Numbered from the stretch's first letter, positions 8,733 to 17,863 are shown. The stretch: DNA of 47,806 nt from an uncultured Prevotellaceae bacterium (GCA_947166305.1 CAMVDV010000024.1:1-47806); one strand, 5' to 3'. The notes: a model not told the origin generated them from the letters alone. Program-made: numbers and translations.

Positions 8733-10568
8733 CGATTTTTCATCGTCCTGTGCAAGTTTTTCCTTCAAAATCTTCGCTTTTGCCGCTCCCACCACGGCTG
8801 CCAGTTCCGCTTCATCTGTTTCGCGAATGCGCTTCACGCTGTGAAATTTGCGCAAAAGCAAGCTCTTTGTCTTCGGTCCAATGCCAGGAATCGTGTCCAA
8901 AACGCTTGCCACCTGGTGCTTGCTCCGCTTGTCTCTGTGGAAAGTTATAGCGAAGCGATGCACCTCATCCTGTATCTGTGTCAAGAGTCTGAAGAGCAGC
9001 GAATCCGTTTTAAGCGCTACGATTTGTGGCGGAAAGCCATAGAGAAGCTCGTTAGTGCGGTGCTTATCGTTCTTAGCAAGGCCTGCGATGGGAATGTCGA
9101 GGTGCAGTTCGTCCTCTACAACCTCGCGCACCACCTCCATTTGTCCGCGTCCGCCGTCGGTGATGATGAGGTCGGGCAGCGGTGTTCCCTCGTCCATCAT
9201 CCGGCCGTATCGCCTTCGCACCACCTCCTGCATGCTTGCATAATCGTCCGGACCCACCACGGTTTTGATGTTATATTTACGGTAATCTTGCTTGCTGGGC
9301 TTCCCTTTTCGAAAAACAACGCAGCCAGCCACGGCATCCGAACCGCTGATGTTCGAGTTGTCGAAGCATTCAATCTGCATGGGTAGGGTAGGAAGTTGGA
9401 GCAAATCTTGCAGTTCCTTCATCAGGCGAACCTGTTTTTGTTCCGGATTCAACTTATCGCTTTGAGTAATTCTATCCTTTTTATATTGCAAGACGTTGAG
9501 TTTAGAAAGCTCCAGAAGTTTCTTCTTGTCGCCCTTTTGAGGCATAGTAACGACGATATCTTCGCCAAGGTGTTCCACGGGGAACGGCACGATAACTTCT
9601 TTACTTTCACTGTTGTAACGTTGTCGCATCTCGATGATTCCTGCGGCAAGAAGTTCTTCGTCGGGTTCGTCGAGGCGTTTCGTGTACTCGAAAGTAAAGG
9701 CTTGTGTGATGCATCCATTCGTGACGTGGAGGTAGTTGATGTATGCCACCTTCTCGTTGTTCTCGATGTTGAAGACATCTATATTGTGCAGAGTGTTGCT
9801 CACGACCTCGCTTTTGCTACGATAGTTCTCGAGGAGAAGGTATTTCTTTTTGATGGCTTCGGCCTCTTCGAACTCAAGTTTTGCCGCGTGTTCCTGTATT
9901 CGCTGGAGCATTTGACGCTCTATCTGATAGGTGTTGCCACGAAGAATCTCCCTTGCCTCAGCGATGTATTGCATATATTCATCGTGACTTTGACGCATCG
10001 TGCAGGGTGCCTTGCAGTTCTTAATGTGGTACTCCAGACACTCTTTGTGCTTACCTTTTGCGATGGAATCGGCAGTTATTGCCTCATGACAACGGCGCAA
10101 GGGATAGAGTTTCTTGATGAGTTCGAGCAGGAGGTACATGGTTGGGACGTGGCTGTAAGGGCCGAAGTACTGTCCGAAGTGCTTGTTGATCTTGCGCGTT
10201 TGGAAGATGCGAGGCAGGTATTCATTGGTGATGACGATGCTCGGATAGGTTTTGCCGTCCTTGAGCAAGATGTTGTATCGGGGCGTCCATTGCTTGATGA
10301 GGTTGTTCTCGAGCAGTAGGGCGTCCTCTTCCGTCTTGACTACTATGTACTTGATATCGCGTATCTTAGTGACGAGAATAGCAGTCTTGCGGTTGTCGTG
10401 TTCTTTCGAGAAATAGGAATAGACGCGCCGGCGAAGGTTCTTTGCCTTGCCTACATATATAATAGTACCCGTCTCGTCGAGATACTGATAGCAGCCCGGG
10501 CACTCTGGCAAGTTACTGACGATGCCCATCAGATAGGCTCTGAGTTGCTCTTTTTCCTTCTTTTCCAT
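8730..10568 (-). CDS. uvrC: Excinuclease ABC subunit C
   Basis: 612 residues, full length. GIY-YIG nuclease domain at about 18-95 (GCYQYLDETGTIIYVGKAKNL), UVR segment near 205-245, RNase H-like C-terminal nuclease region with IECFDNSNISGSDAVAGCVVF at about 395-415, and helix-hairpin-helix near 560-600 (DTIPGIGPKTKSLLLRKF). UvrC makes both incisions around a lesion in nucleotide excision repair. Upstream lies a 159-bp spacer with three TTACTCAGTAGTAA palindromes. Confidence 0.97.
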   Translation of the reverse strand: MEKKEKEQLRAYLMGIVSNLPECPGCYQYLDETGTIIYVGKAKNLRRRVYSYFSKEHDNRKTAILVTKIRDIKYIVVKTEEDALLLENNLIKQWTPRYNILLKDGKTYPSIVITNEYLPRIFQTRKINKHFGQYFGPYSHVPTMYLLLELIKKLYPLRRCHEAITADSIAKGKHKECLEYHIKNCKAPCTMRQSHDEYMQYIAEAREILRGNTYQIERQMLQRIQEHAAKLEFEEAEAIKKKYLLLENYRSKSEVVSNTLHNIDVFNIENNEKVAYINYLHVTNGCITQAFTFEYTKRLDEPDEELLAAGIIEMRQRYNSESKEVIVPFPVEHLGEDIVVTMPQKGDKKKLLELSKLNVLQYKKDRITQSDKLNPEQKQVRLMKELQDLLQLPTLPMQIECFDNSNISGSDAVAGCVVFRKGKPSKQDYRKYNIKTVVGPDDYASMQEVVRRRYGRMMDEGTPLPDLIITDGGRGQMEVVREVVEDELHLDIPIAGLAKNDKHRTNELLYGFPPQIVALKTDSLLFRLLTQIQDEVHRFAITFHRDKRSKHQVASVLDTIPGIGPKTKSLLLRKFHSVKRIRETDEAELAAVVGAAKAKILKEKLAQDDEKS

Positions 10569-10616
10569 CCGATTGTCTGTGTGTTGTCGACAGACACTCC
10601 GTGGGTCGATGCCAAA

Positions 10617-10674
10617 TTACTCAGTAGTAAAATGCCAATTACTCAGTAGTAAAAAGTGATTTACTCAGTAGTAA
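10617..10674. repeat. 22-bp tandem array of TTACT-CAGT-AGTAA hairpins, 3 units
   Basis: The 14-bp stem-loop TTACTCAGTAGTAA (5-bp arms, CAGT centre) occurs without change at 10617, 10639 and 10661, 22 bp apart, with A/T-rich linkers (GCCAA before the first two copies). It lies 50-105 bp upstream of the uvrC start and downstream of apt. It could be an operator array for uvrC or a transcript structure; no regulator is identified. Confidence 0.92.
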
Positions 10675-10727
10675 TTTGTAAATAGTCTGTAAGTAAATAG
10701 CAATCGACCATTGGAGAGCGGTCGGTT

Positions 10728-11261
10728 TTATATCTTGAGGAGCGTGGTCATCTCCACATCATCGTCGAAAGCAGCGCGGCCGTTCAGACCCTCGATGGTC
10801 AGTTCGATGATGAAGTTGATGTATGTCTTGCGCGGACGGAACTGCTGAACCAGGTTGTAGGCTGCTTTCATGCTGCCTCCGGTGGCGAGAAGGTCGTCGT
10901 GGATGAGTACAACGTCTTTGTCGTCTATTGCGTCCGTGTGGATCTCCACGGTGTCTTTGCCGTACTCTTTCATGTAGCTCTCTTTGCGAGTGTCGGCAGG
11001 CAACTTGCCCGGTTTGCGACACATGACGAAGCCGGCTCCCAGCTTAACTGCCAGCGCGGCACCCACCACGAAGCCCCGGCTCTCGATGCCCACCACCTTG
11101 GTGATGCCTTTGTTCTTGTAGAGTTCATACAGCTCGTTCACCATCATACGCAGACACTTGGGGTTTTTGTAGAGAGTGCTGACGTCTTTGAACTGGATGC
11201 CTGGCACTGGGAAATCGGGCACGTTGCGGAGATGCTTCAGAAGAAATTCTTTGTCCAACAT
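10728..11261 (-). CDS. apt: Adenine phosphoribosyltransferase
   Basis: 177 residues, normal length. PRPP-binding loop VVLIHDDLLATGGSMKAAYNLV at about 118-139; N-terminal FPVPGIQFKDVSTLYKNP; GIESRGFVVGAALA near 60-73. It converts adenine and PRPP to AMP for purine salvage in the cytoplasm. It lies between mnmG and uvrC on the same strand, an order I recall from Bacteroides. The ATG at 11261 is the only start that keeps the conserved N-terminus short. Confidence 0.96.
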   Translation of the reverse strand: MLDKEFLLKHLRNVPDFPVPGIQFKDVSTLYKNPKCLRMMVNELYELYKNKGITKVVGIESRGFVVGAALAVKLGAGFVMCRKPGKLPADTRKESYMKEYGKDTVEIHTDAIDDKDVVLIHDDLLATGGSMKAAYNLVQQFRPRKTYINFIIELTIEGLNGRAAFDDDVEMTTLLKI

Positions 11262-11355
11262 CGTTATTTACTATTTTATAATTTAGAATTTTACTATTCC
11301 TTTCTGCTCCCGAAGGCCCTTTTCTGCGGAGTGGGGTGGGGGAGCGACGTGTGAT

Positions 11356-11371
11356 TGTTTCACGTGAAACT
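11356..11371. promoter_or_regulatory. parS: parS-like chromosome partition site
   Basis: TGTTTCACGTGAAACT matches the bacterial ParB-binding consensus TGTTTCACGTGAAACA at 15 of 16 positions; its 14-bp core GTTTCACGTGAAAC is a perfect palindrome. The last base coincides with the mnmG stop codon at 11371-11373. parS sites cluster near replication origins and mnmG (gidA) is origin-proximal in many bacteria, so position and sequence agree. No parA or parB gene is in the window. Confidence 0.8.
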
Positions 11372-13338
11372 TATCTATTCAGCATGACGAGCAGGACATT
11401 GATGTCGCTTGGACTGACGCCGGGGATTCGGCTGGCCTGTGCCATCGTCTCGGGGTCTATCTTTGTTAGCTTCTGTCGTGCTTCCGTGCTGAGCGACTGG
11501 ATGCTTTCGTATTGGAATCGTCCGCGGATGCGTATGTTTTCCAGACGGTGTATCTTGTCCGCTATCTCGCGTTCGCGACGGATGTAGCCGCTATACTTCA
11601 TGCGCACTTCTGCCGCCTCGATGATTTCCTCGCGGCGGTCCGTGATGGCTTGGAGCTTGTGGGATAGGGTAGGGATGAACGTGGCGAGCGAGGAGAGAGA
11701 GAGTTGCGGCCGCATGATGAGGTCGATGAGTTTGCAGCCGCGCTGCAGAGGCTCGCTCCCCAAGGCCTGTAGGCCCGGCTTGATGAGCGAGGCCTTCACG
11801 CTGAAGTCGCTGCAGAAGTCCTCTATCTCACTGATAGCCTGTTTCTTGCGAAGCCAGTGGTCCATGCGCTCCTGACTGGCGAGGCCGAGCCGGAAGCTGC
11901 GTTCCGTGAGGCGTGCATCCGCGTCGTCCTGACGAAGCAGGATGCGATATTCGGCCCGCGAGGTGAACATACGATAGGGTTCGTCCACGCCTTTGGTGAC
12001 AAGATCGTCGATGAGAACGCCGATGTACGACTCGTCGCGCCGCATGACGAACGGTTCCTGTCCACCCAGCTTGCGTGCCGCGTTGATGCCCGCCACGAGT
12101 CCTTGTCCCGCAGCCTCCTCGTAGCCCGTGGTGCCGTTCACTTGTCCGGCCATGAAGAGACCATCGACCAACTTCGATTCCAGCGAGTGACGCAGCTGCG
12201 TGGGGTCGAAGAAGTCGTACTCGATGGCGTAACCCGGTCGGTAGATTTCCAGGTTTCGGAAGGCCGGAATCAGTTTGAGGGCTTCAATCTGCGCGTCGAT
12301 GGGGAGCGAACTCGAGAAGCCGTTCAGGTAGAATTCGTTCGTGCCGGTGCCTTCCGGCTCGAGGAAAAGCTGGTGCTCCGGCCTTTCGGCAAAGGTGACG
12401 AGCTTGGTCTCGATGCTCGGGCAATAGCGTGGGCCGATGCTTTGAATCTGGCCGTTGTAGAGCGGAGAATCGGGTAGGGCAGCCCGAAGTCGCTGGTGCA
12501 CAGCCTCGTTTGTATAGGTAATCCAACAAGGCAATTGTGGCAACTGACGCGCCTCGCCCATATAAGAGAATTTGTGGAAATCGCTCTCTCCGTCCTGCTG
12601 CTGCATGAGGCTGAAGTCCACCGAACGTCCGTCGATGCGGACCGGCGTGCCGGTCTTCATCCTGCCTACAGCGATGCCGCACCGGGCGATGCTCTCCGAG
12701 AGGTGGAGGCTCGGCAGTTCTGCACAGCGTCCGCCCGGAATCTTGGTGCGCCCGATGTGCATCAGTCCGTTGAGGAACGTGCCTGCCGTGATGATGACAC
12801 AGGGGGCGAGTAGGGTCATGCCGAGGAGGGTCCGGACGCCTGTAACGCGGTGCGGCTGAACGCCGGCTGCGGCGTTGCCAATCTCCGCGTGCGGCGATGA
12901 CAGACTTCGCGTGCTGCGTTGGTCATCGCCGCAGGCGGCGTTTGTCACCTCCTCAGTGAGAAGTTCCACGACTTGGTCTTGCCAGATGGACAGGTTGTCT
13001 GTGTTCTCGAGGATTTCTCTCCATGCCCAGATGAACTTAGGCCTGTCGCACTGAGCTCGGGGGCTCCACATGGCAGGGCCTTTCGAGCGGTTGAGCATAC
13101 GGAACTGAATGGCCGTCCGGTCCGTCACCTCGCCTGTGTGACCGCCCAGGGCGTCAATCTCTCGCACGATCTGCCCTTTGGCAATGCCGCCGATGGCAGG
13201 ATTGCACGACATCTGAGCGATTTTGTTCATGTCCATCGTCACGAGGCACGTGCTCGCGCCCAGCTTTGCAGCGGCTGCCGCAGCCTCGCATCCGGCGTGG
13301 CCCGCACCGACTACTATTACATCGTATTTGCGCTCCAT
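11371..13338 (-). CDS. mnmG: tRNA uridine-5-carboxymethylaminomethyl modification enzyme MnmG, with in-frame repeat insertion
   Basis: 655 residues, about 30 more than usual. FAD-binding start YDVIVVGAGHAGCEAA (5-20), CNPAIGGIAKGQIVREIDALGG (45-66), then VIITAGTFLNGLMHIG (181-196) and a normal C-terminal helical domain. With MnmE it modifies wobble uridine 34 of certain tRNAs. Residues about 131-162 do not fit the family: between QVVELLTEE and RVTGVRT, where relatives have only a few residues, lies a segment encoded by a 22-bp tandem array. The reading frame survives and the catalytic blocks are intact, so the enzyme is probably active. Confidence 0.95.
   Translation of the reverse strand: MERKYDVIVVGAGHAGCEAAAAAAKLGASTCLVTMDMNKIAQMSCNPAIGGIAKGQIVREIDALGGHTGEVTDRTAIQFRMLNRSKGPAMWSPRAQCDRPKFIWAWREILENTDNLSIWQDQVVELLTEEVTNAACGDDQRSTRSLSSPHAEIGNAAAGVQPHRVTGVRTLLGMTLLAPCVIITAGTFLNGLMHIGRTKIPGGRCAELPSLHLSESIARCGIAVGRMKTGTPVRIDGRSVDFSLMQQQDGESDFHKFSYMGEARQLPQLPCWITYTNEAVHQRLRAALPDSPLYNGQIQSIGPRYCPSIETKLVTFAERPEHQLFLEPEGTGTNEFYLNGFSSSLPIDAQIEALKLIPAFRNLEIYRPGYAIEYDFFDPTQLRHSLESKLVDGLFMAGQVNGTTGYEEAAGQGLVAGINAARKLGGQEPFVMRRDESYIGVLIDDLVTKGVDEPYRMFTSRAEYRILLRQDDADARLTERSFRLGLASQERMDHWLRKKQAISEIEDFCSDFSVKASLIKPGLQALGSEPLQRGCKLIDLIMRPQLSLSSLATFIPTLSHKLQAITDRREEIIEAAEVRMKYSGYIRREREIADKIHRLENIRIRGRFQYESIQSLSTEARQKLTKIDPETMAQASRIPGVSPSDINVLLVMLNR
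12853..12948. repeat. 22-bp tandem array, GC family, inside mnmG coding sequence
   Basis: Decamers CCGGCTGCGG, CCGCGTGCGG, TCGCGTGCTG and CCGCAGGCGG start at 12863, 12885, 12907 and 12929, exactly 22 bp apart, with linkers GTTGCCAATCT and GATGACAGACT. The same family occupies spacers elsewhere in the window. Four units span 88 bp, and the insert by my reading is about 96 bp (32 codons), so the mnmG frame is kept. Confidence 0.9.
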
Positions 13339-13377
13339 TCAGCTCTCTTTGGTGTCCTCTTTCGTTTATTTTAGGTA

Positions 13378-13385
13378 CAAAATTA
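13378..13385 (-). promoter_or_regulatory. Bacteroidetes-type -7 element for mnmG
   Basis: CAAAATTA on the plus strand reads TAATTTTG on the minus strand. A CAAA at 13408-13411 (minus strand TTTG) sits 22 bp upstream as a possible -33. It is divergent from the frd promoter about 60 bp away. Confidence 0.5.
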
Positions 13386-13414
13386 GACATTTCCTGCAAC
13401 ATTTCCGCAAAACA

Positions 13415-13446
13415 GTTGCACATTTAACCTTTTTTGTGTACTTTTG
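13415..13446 (+). promoter_or_regulatory. Promoter of the frdCAB operon
   Basis: -33 GTTG at 13415-13418, 20-bp spacer, -7 TACTTTTG at 13439-13446, fitting TTTG-N19-21-TAnnTTTG. Predicted leader about 70 nt to the frdC ATG at 13525. Confidence 0.65.
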
Positions 13447-13524
13447 TCTCCGTCTTATACCTTATTATAAGTATATAGGCCCTCAAATTAAGTAAATCTT
13501 AAACAAAACTAAATTTATTTTTCT

Positions 13525-14217
13525 ATGTGGTTAATCAATTCTTCAATCGGCAGGAAAGTCGTCATGTCGGTCACCGGTTTGGCGCTTGTCCTGTTCCTGA
13601 CGTTCCATGCATGCATGAACGTCGTGGCCCTCTTCAGCGAGGAAGGCTACAACTGGATTTGTGAAATGCTGGGCGCCAACTGGTATGCCGTGGCAGCGAC
13701 AGGCGGTCTGGCCGTCTTGGTGCTGCTGCACTTCGTCTTTGCCTTCTGGCTGACGTTTCAGAACTGGCGTGCCCGCGGCAACGACCGCTACCAGGTGACC
13801 GACAAGCCCGCCAAGGTGGAGTGGGCCAGCCAGAACATGCTTGCGCTGGGCGTCATCGTGTGTCTGGGCCTCTGCCTGCACCTCTACAACTTCTGGTGGC
13901 ACATGATGGCAGCCGAGCTGATGGAAGGCGAAGCCGCCGTCAACGCCACCAACGGCGTCTACTGGATAAGAGAGGCCTTCGCCAACCCCGTCTATTCTTG
14001 CCTCTACATCGTGTGGCTCTGCGCTTTGTGGTTCCACTTGACACACGGCATCTGGAGCGCCATGCAGACACTCGGCGTGAGCGGAAAGGTCTGGTTCAAC
14101 CGTTGGCGCTGCATCGGCAACATCTACGCCACCATCGTCGTGCTGATGTTTGTGGCCGTGGTCGTAGTGTTCACCCTCCAAGGCCTCGGCATCTGCTGCG
14201 GCAGCTGCGGTGCATGA
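13525..14217 (+). CDS. frdC: Fumarate reductase/succinate dehydrogenase cytochrome b subunit
   Basis: 230 residues with five predicted membrane helices, the single-anchor type (SdhC/FrdC b558 family) of Bacteroidetes and epsilon-proteobacteria. Candidate haem-ligand histidines occur in helices: FLTFHACMN, LLHFVFAF, LHLYNFWWH and WFHLTHGIW. It anchors the FrdA-FrdB dimer and passes electrons between the quinone pool and the iron-sulfur chain. In anaerobic Bacteroidales the complex mainly reduces fumarate to succinate. First gene of the operon, 41 bp before the chosen frdA start. Confidence 0.93.
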   Translation: MWLINSSIGRKVVMSVTGLALVLFLTFHACMNVVALFSEEGYNWICEMLGANWYAVAATGGLAVLVLLHFVFAFWLTFQNWRARGNDRYQVTDKPAKVEWASQNMLALGVIVCLGLCLHLYNFWWHMMAAELMEGEAAVNATNGVYWIREAFANPVYSCLYIVWLCALWFHLTHGIWSAMQTLGVSGKVWFNRWRCIGNIYATIVVLMFVAVVVVFTLQGLGICCGSCGA

Positions 14218-14258
14218 ATAATATGGAATATGGTAATGATTAAATGGTAAATGCAATT

Positions 14259-16241
14259 ATGGCAAAGACATTAAATTCAAGAATACCCGAAGGGCCAGTG
14301 GCTGAGAAGTGGACTAACTATAAAGCCCACCAGCGTCTGGTCAATCCGAAGAACAAGCTCAAGCTCGACGTCATCGTGGTCGGCACAGGCCTGGCCGGCG
14401 CCAGCGCTGCAGCTTCGCTTGCAGAGATGGGCTTCAACGTCTACAACTTCTGCATTCAGGACTCGCCTCGTCGCGCACACTCCATCGCAGCACAAGGCGG
14501 CATCAATGCAGCAAAGAACTATCAGAACGACGGCGACTCAGTCTATCGCCTCTTCTACGACACAGTGAAGGGCGGCGACTATCGTGCCCGCGAAGCCAAC
14601 GTCTATCGTCTGGCTGAAGTCTCGAACAACATCATCGACCAGTGCGTGGCGCAAGGCGTACCCTTCGCACGCGAATATGGCGGCATGCTTGCCAACCGTT
14701 CCTTCGGTGGAGCACAGGTCAGCCGTACCTTCTATGCCAAAGGTCAGACGGGTCAGCAGCTTTTGCTCGGTGCTTACTCTTCCCTTTCGAAGGAAGTTCA
14801 GAGAGGCAAGGTGAAGCTCTACACGCGCTATGAGATGGAAGATGTAGTCATCATCGACGGCCGTGCCCGTGGCATCATCGCCAAGAACCTCGTCACTGGC
14901 AAGCTCGAACGCTTCAGCGCCAACGCCGTCGTCATCGCTACAGGCGGCTACGGCAACACTTATTTCCTCTCGACAAACGCTATGGGCTGCAACTGCACGG
15001 CCGCTGTCCAGTGCTTCCGCAAAGGCGCTATGATGGCGAACCCCTCGTATGTGCAGATACATCCCACTTGCATCCCCGTGCATGGCGACAAGCAGTCGAA
15101 GCTGACGCTCATGTCCGAATCACTGCGTAACGACGGACGCATCTGGGTTCCCAAGAAGCTCGAAGACGCGAAAGCACTGCAGGCAGGCACCAAGCAAGGC
15201 TATGAGATACCCGAAGAAGACCGCGACTACTACCTCGAACGTCGCTATCCCGCCTTCGGTAACCTTGTTCCCCGCGACGTTGCCTCTCGCGCTGCAAAGG
15301 AGCGTTGCGACAAAGGCTTTGGCGTCAACAACACAGGTCTGGCCGTTTTCCTCGACTTCAGCGAGAGCATCCAGCGCCTTGGCATCGACGAAATTCGTCA
15401 GCGCTACGGCAACCTCTTTGATATGTATGAGGAGATTACCGACGTCAATCCGGGCGAAAAGGCTTGCACAAGAAACGGCATCGACTACTATTATCCCATG
15501 ATGATCTTCCCTGCCATCCATTATACTATGGGCGGTGTTTGGGTGGACTACGAGTTGCAGACCACGATTCCAGGTCTCTTTGCCATCGGCGAATGCAACT
15601 TCTCGGACCATGGAGCCAACCGTCTCGGCGCATCTGCACTCATGCAAGGCCTCGCCGACGGATACTTCGTGTTGCCTTACACCATTCAGAACTACCTGGC
15701 CGACCAAAGCATCTGGCCGCGTCTCTCCACCGATATGCCTGAATTCGCAGAGACAGAAAAGGCTGTTGAGAAAGAGATTGACCGCCTGATGAACATCAAG
15801 GGCAAGCGTTCTGTCGATAGCATTCACAAGGAACTCGGTCACATCATGTGGGAACACGTTGGCATGGGCCGCACGAAGCAAGGCCTTGAAGAAGGCCTGA
15901 AGCTGCTCAAAGAGTTGCGTAAGGAATTCGACACGAACCTCTTCATCCCAGGCAAGAAGGAAGGTCTCAACGTAGAGCTCGACAAAGCCATCCACCTGCG
16001 CGACTTCATCCTCATGGGTGAGCTTGTGGCTTACGACGCCCTGCATCGTGAGGAAAGCTGCGGCGGACACTTCCGCGAGGAGCATCAGACGGAGGAAGGC
16101 GAAGCAAAGCGCGACGACGAGAACTTCTTCTACGTCGGCTGCTGGGACTATCAAGGCAGCGACGACAAGGCTCCCGAGCTCGTCAAGGAACCCCTCAACT
16201 ACGAGATAATTAAGGTACAGCAGAGAAACTATAAGAACTAA
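14259..16241 (+). CDS. frdA: Fumarate reductase/succinate dehydrogenase flavoprotein subunit
   Basis: 660 residues from the ATG at 14259, which gives [13 protein letters not shown] like Bacteroides homologues; an ATG at 14244 would add MVNAI. FAD-binding [15 protein letters not shown] (about 40-54), [17 protein letters not shown] carrying the flavin-linked His, and substrate-site segments VQIHPTCIP and [19 protein letters not shown]. It interconverts fumarate and succinate and is the terminal step of the fermentative electron chain that yields succinate. Codon use is strongly biased, as expected for an abundant protein. Confidence 0.97.
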   Translation: MAKTLNSRIPEGPVAEKWTNYKAHQRLVNPKNKLKLDVIVVGTGLAGASAAASLAEMGFNVYNFCIQDSPRRAHSIAAQGGINAAKNYQNDGDSVYRLFYDTVKGGDYRAREANVYRLAEVSNNIIDQCVAQGVPFAREYGGMLANRSFGGAQVSRTFYAKGQTGQQLLLGAYSSLSKEVQRGKVKLYTRYEMEDVVIIDGRARGIIAKNLVTGKLERFSANAVVIATGGYGNTYFLSTNAMGCNCTAAVQCFRKGAMMANPSYVQIHPTCIPVHGDKQSKLTLMSESLRNDGRIWVPKKLEDAKALQAGTKQGYEIPEEDRDYYLERRYPAFGNLVPRDVASRAAKERCDKGFGVNNTGLAVFLDFSESIQRLGIDEIRQRYGNLFDMYEEITDVNPGEKACTRNGIDYYYPMMIFPAIHYTMGGVWVDYELQTTIPGLFAIGECNFSDHGANRLGASALMQGLADGYFVLPYTIQNYLADQSIWPRLSTDMPEFAETEKAVEKEIDRLMNIKGKRSVDSIHKELGHIMWEHVGMGRTKQGLEEGLKLLKELRKEFDTNLFIPGKKEGLNVELDKAIHLRDFILMGELVAYDALHREESCGGHFREEHQTEEGEAKRDDENFFYVGCWDYQGSDDKAPELVKEPLNYEIIKVQQRNYKN

Positions 16242-16243
16242 AG

Positions 16244-16370
16244 ACCCTCCCCTCACCCTCCCTTGTAGGGAGGGGGAATGGTCACCTTAAAGTATTATTA
16301 ACGACAGTAGAATATCACCCCTAAAAACATTCTACTCCCCTCCATACAAGGGAGGGGCTGGGGGTGGGTC
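16244..16370. repeat. Inverted-repeat element between frdA and frdB
   Basis: ACCCTCCCCTCACCCTCCCT near 16244 and its imperfect reverse complement (AGGGAGGGG-CTGGGGGTGGG) ending near 16370 bound a 127-bp element. Each arm also contains an inner palindrome CCCTCCCTTGTAGGGAGGG-like. The right end stops four bases before the frdB ATG at 16375, so the element supplies the frdB ribosome-entry region. It resembles short MITE-like repeats. Confidence 0.8.
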
Positions 16371-16374
16371 CGAT

Positions 16375-17133
16375 ATGGCAAAGAATATATCAGTAACAAT
16401 CAAGTTCTGGAAACAGAACGGTCCAAAGGAAAAGGGACACTTTGACACGCATGAGCTGAAGAACATCCCCGACGACACTTCATTCCTCGAGGCACTCGAC
16501 ATCATGAACGAGGAGCTTATCAATGAAGGCAAGGAGCCTTTCGTGTTCGACCATGACTGCCGCGAAGGCATCTGCGGCATGTGCTCGCTCTACATCAACG
16601 GCACGCCTCACGGCAAGACCGAACGCGGTGCAACAACCTGCCAGCTCTACATGCGTCGCTTCAAGGACGGCGAGACCATCACCGTTGAGCCTTGGCGCTC
16701 GGCTGGTTTCCCCGTCATCAAGGACTGCATGGTCGACCGCAATGCGTTCGACAAGATCATGCAGGCAGGCGGCTACACCACCATTCGCACAGGTCAGGCT
16801 CAGGACGCCAACGCCATCCTTATCCCGAAGGAAGATGCCGACGAGGCCATGGACTGCGCTTCGTGCATCGGTTGCGGCGCTTGCGTGGCAGCATGCAAGA
16901 ATGGTTCCGCCATGCTCTTCGTCAGCTCAAAGGTGAGCCAGCTCGCCCTGCTTCCACAAGGAAAGGTGGAAGCTGCAAAGCGCGCAAAGGCAATGGTGGC
17001 GAAGATGGACGAGCTTGGCTTCGGCAACTGCACGAACACCCGTGCCTGCGAAGCCGTTTGCCCCAAGTGCGAGACCATCTCTAACATCGCTCGCCTCAAC
17101 AGAGAGTTCATCTGTGCAAAGCTTAGCGATTAG
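16375..17133 (+). CDS. frdB: Fumarate reductase/succinate dehydrogenase iron-sulfur subunit
   Basis: 252 residues. The N-terminal [2Fe-2S] domain has [18 protein letters not shown] and TTCQLY (about 62-88). The C-terminal ferredoxin-like domain has [16 protein letters not shown] and [14 protein letters not shown], supplying ligands of the [4Fe-4S] and [3Fe-4S] clusters. It carries electrons between the FrdA flavin and the FrdC haem. The start codon follows directly on an inverted-repeat element; the ATG is preferred because [14 protein letters not shown] matches the family start. Confidence 0.96.
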   Translation: MAKNISVTIKFWKQNGPKEKGHFDTHELKNIPDDTSFLEALDIMNEELINEGKEPFVFDHDCREGICGMCSLYINGTPHGKTERGATTCQLYMRRFKDGETITVEPWRSAGFPVIKDCMVDRNAFDKIMQAGGYTTIRTGQAQDANAILIPKEDADEAMDCASCIGCGACVAACKNGSAMLFVSSKVSQLALLPQGKVEAAKRAKAMVAKMDELGFGNCTNTRACEAVCPKCETISNIARLNREFICAKLSD

Positions 17134-17154
17134 CGAGAACAGAGTCAAGCTTGC

Positions 17155-17502
17155 TGACAAATTTTGGTCGCAGTGCTGAGTGTTAGTTTGTCTTCTTGCA
17201 AGGAAGACGGTATCGTAGAAGGTGCATCTATCTTAGGCGAATGGATTCACGAAGATGGTGTAGGCGAAGCCGATGTCCTGACCTTCACAGGAAGCGAGAC
17301 GTAGGGCGAAGTCCGTTATACAGAGTATGACGACGATGACTTCCCTGAAATAAGGATTTCTACTTATTCCTTCTCGGGTGGCTATCTGACGATGCCTGCT
17401 TTCAGGTCTTTACCTGTCAAGGTTTCCACTCTGACCAAGACGAAGCTTAGACTGCAGTATTTCCCCGACGACGACGAGACCACGACGTTCAGAAGAAGAT
17501 AA
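17155..17502 (+). pseudogene. Decayed small lipoprotein gene
   Basis: After a TGA at 17155 one frame reads ILVAVLSVSLSSCKEDG, a signal-peptide core with lipobox LSSC. It continues ASILGEWIHEDGVGEADVLTF to an in-frame TAG at 17302, then 65 further sense codons (GEVRYTEYDDDDFPEIRI, then SFSGGYLTMPAFRSLP) to TAA at 17500. No start codon with a basic n-region exists. The SILGEW pattern resembles Bacteroidetes lipocalin-like lipoproteins, but the assignment is uncertain. Terminal deletion plus a nonsense mutation make it a relic. Confidence 0.7.
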
Positions 17503-17518
17503 ACAAAACAGCAGACCA

Positions 17519-17569
17519 CAAAGCGGAACCGTGATGCAAGACAGGCATCGAGCGGTTCCGCTTTTTTTG
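17519..17569 (+). terminator. Rho-independent terminator
   Basis: AAAGCGGAACCG pairs with CGGTTCCGCTTT across a 25-nt loop, followed by a run of seven T. It ends the frd operon or the decayed lipoprotein gene. Confidence 0.85.
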
Positions 17570-17616
17570 TTTCCCAAGGTTTGTCATGCCTTTGCCCAGA
17601 TGATGTCAAGTTGTTG

Positions 17617-17760
17617 CCTTCCTTGTAGGGACGCGCCGTGGCGCGTCCGTTGGTCACGGGCAGGCTTGCTTGGCAGGTTTGGCTTGGTTTGGCTCAGCTT
17701 TGCTTTGCTCAGCTCGGCTTGGCTTGGCGGACGCGCCACGGCGCGTCCCTACAAGGAAGG
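17617..17760. repeat. GGACGCGCC inverted-repeat element, copy 1
   Basis: A 33-bp arm at 17617-17649 is perfectly repeated in inverse at 17728-17760. Each arm contains the smaller palindrome GGACGCGCC-GT-GGCGCGTCC and the outer word CCTTCCTTGTAG. The 78-bp centre starts TTGGTCACGGGCAGG and then runs in TTGGC/TTTGC words. No ORF of note inside. Copy 2 is at 18526. Confidence 0.9.
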
Positions 17761-17770
17761 GTGTTATAAA

Positions 17771-17844
17771 TCCTCACGAGCTTCTTGCAAATTCCTCACG
17801 AGCTTTTCACAAATTCCTCACGAGCTTTTCACAAATTCCTCACG
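17771..17844. repeat. 22-bp tandem array, TCCTCACGAG family, 4 units
   Basis: TCCTCACG starts at 17771, 17793, 17815 and 17837, exactly 22 bp apart; the middle units share AGCTTTTCACAAAT. Sequence unrelated to the GC arrays. Confidence 0.9.
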
Positions 17845-17863
17845 TTCATTTCCTCAACACAAC

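Noticed and set aside
11336..11371. Replication origin at mnmG
   Set aside because: Only a parS-like site is seen; no cluster of DnaA boxes or AT-rich unwinding region next to it, and no dnaA or dnaN.
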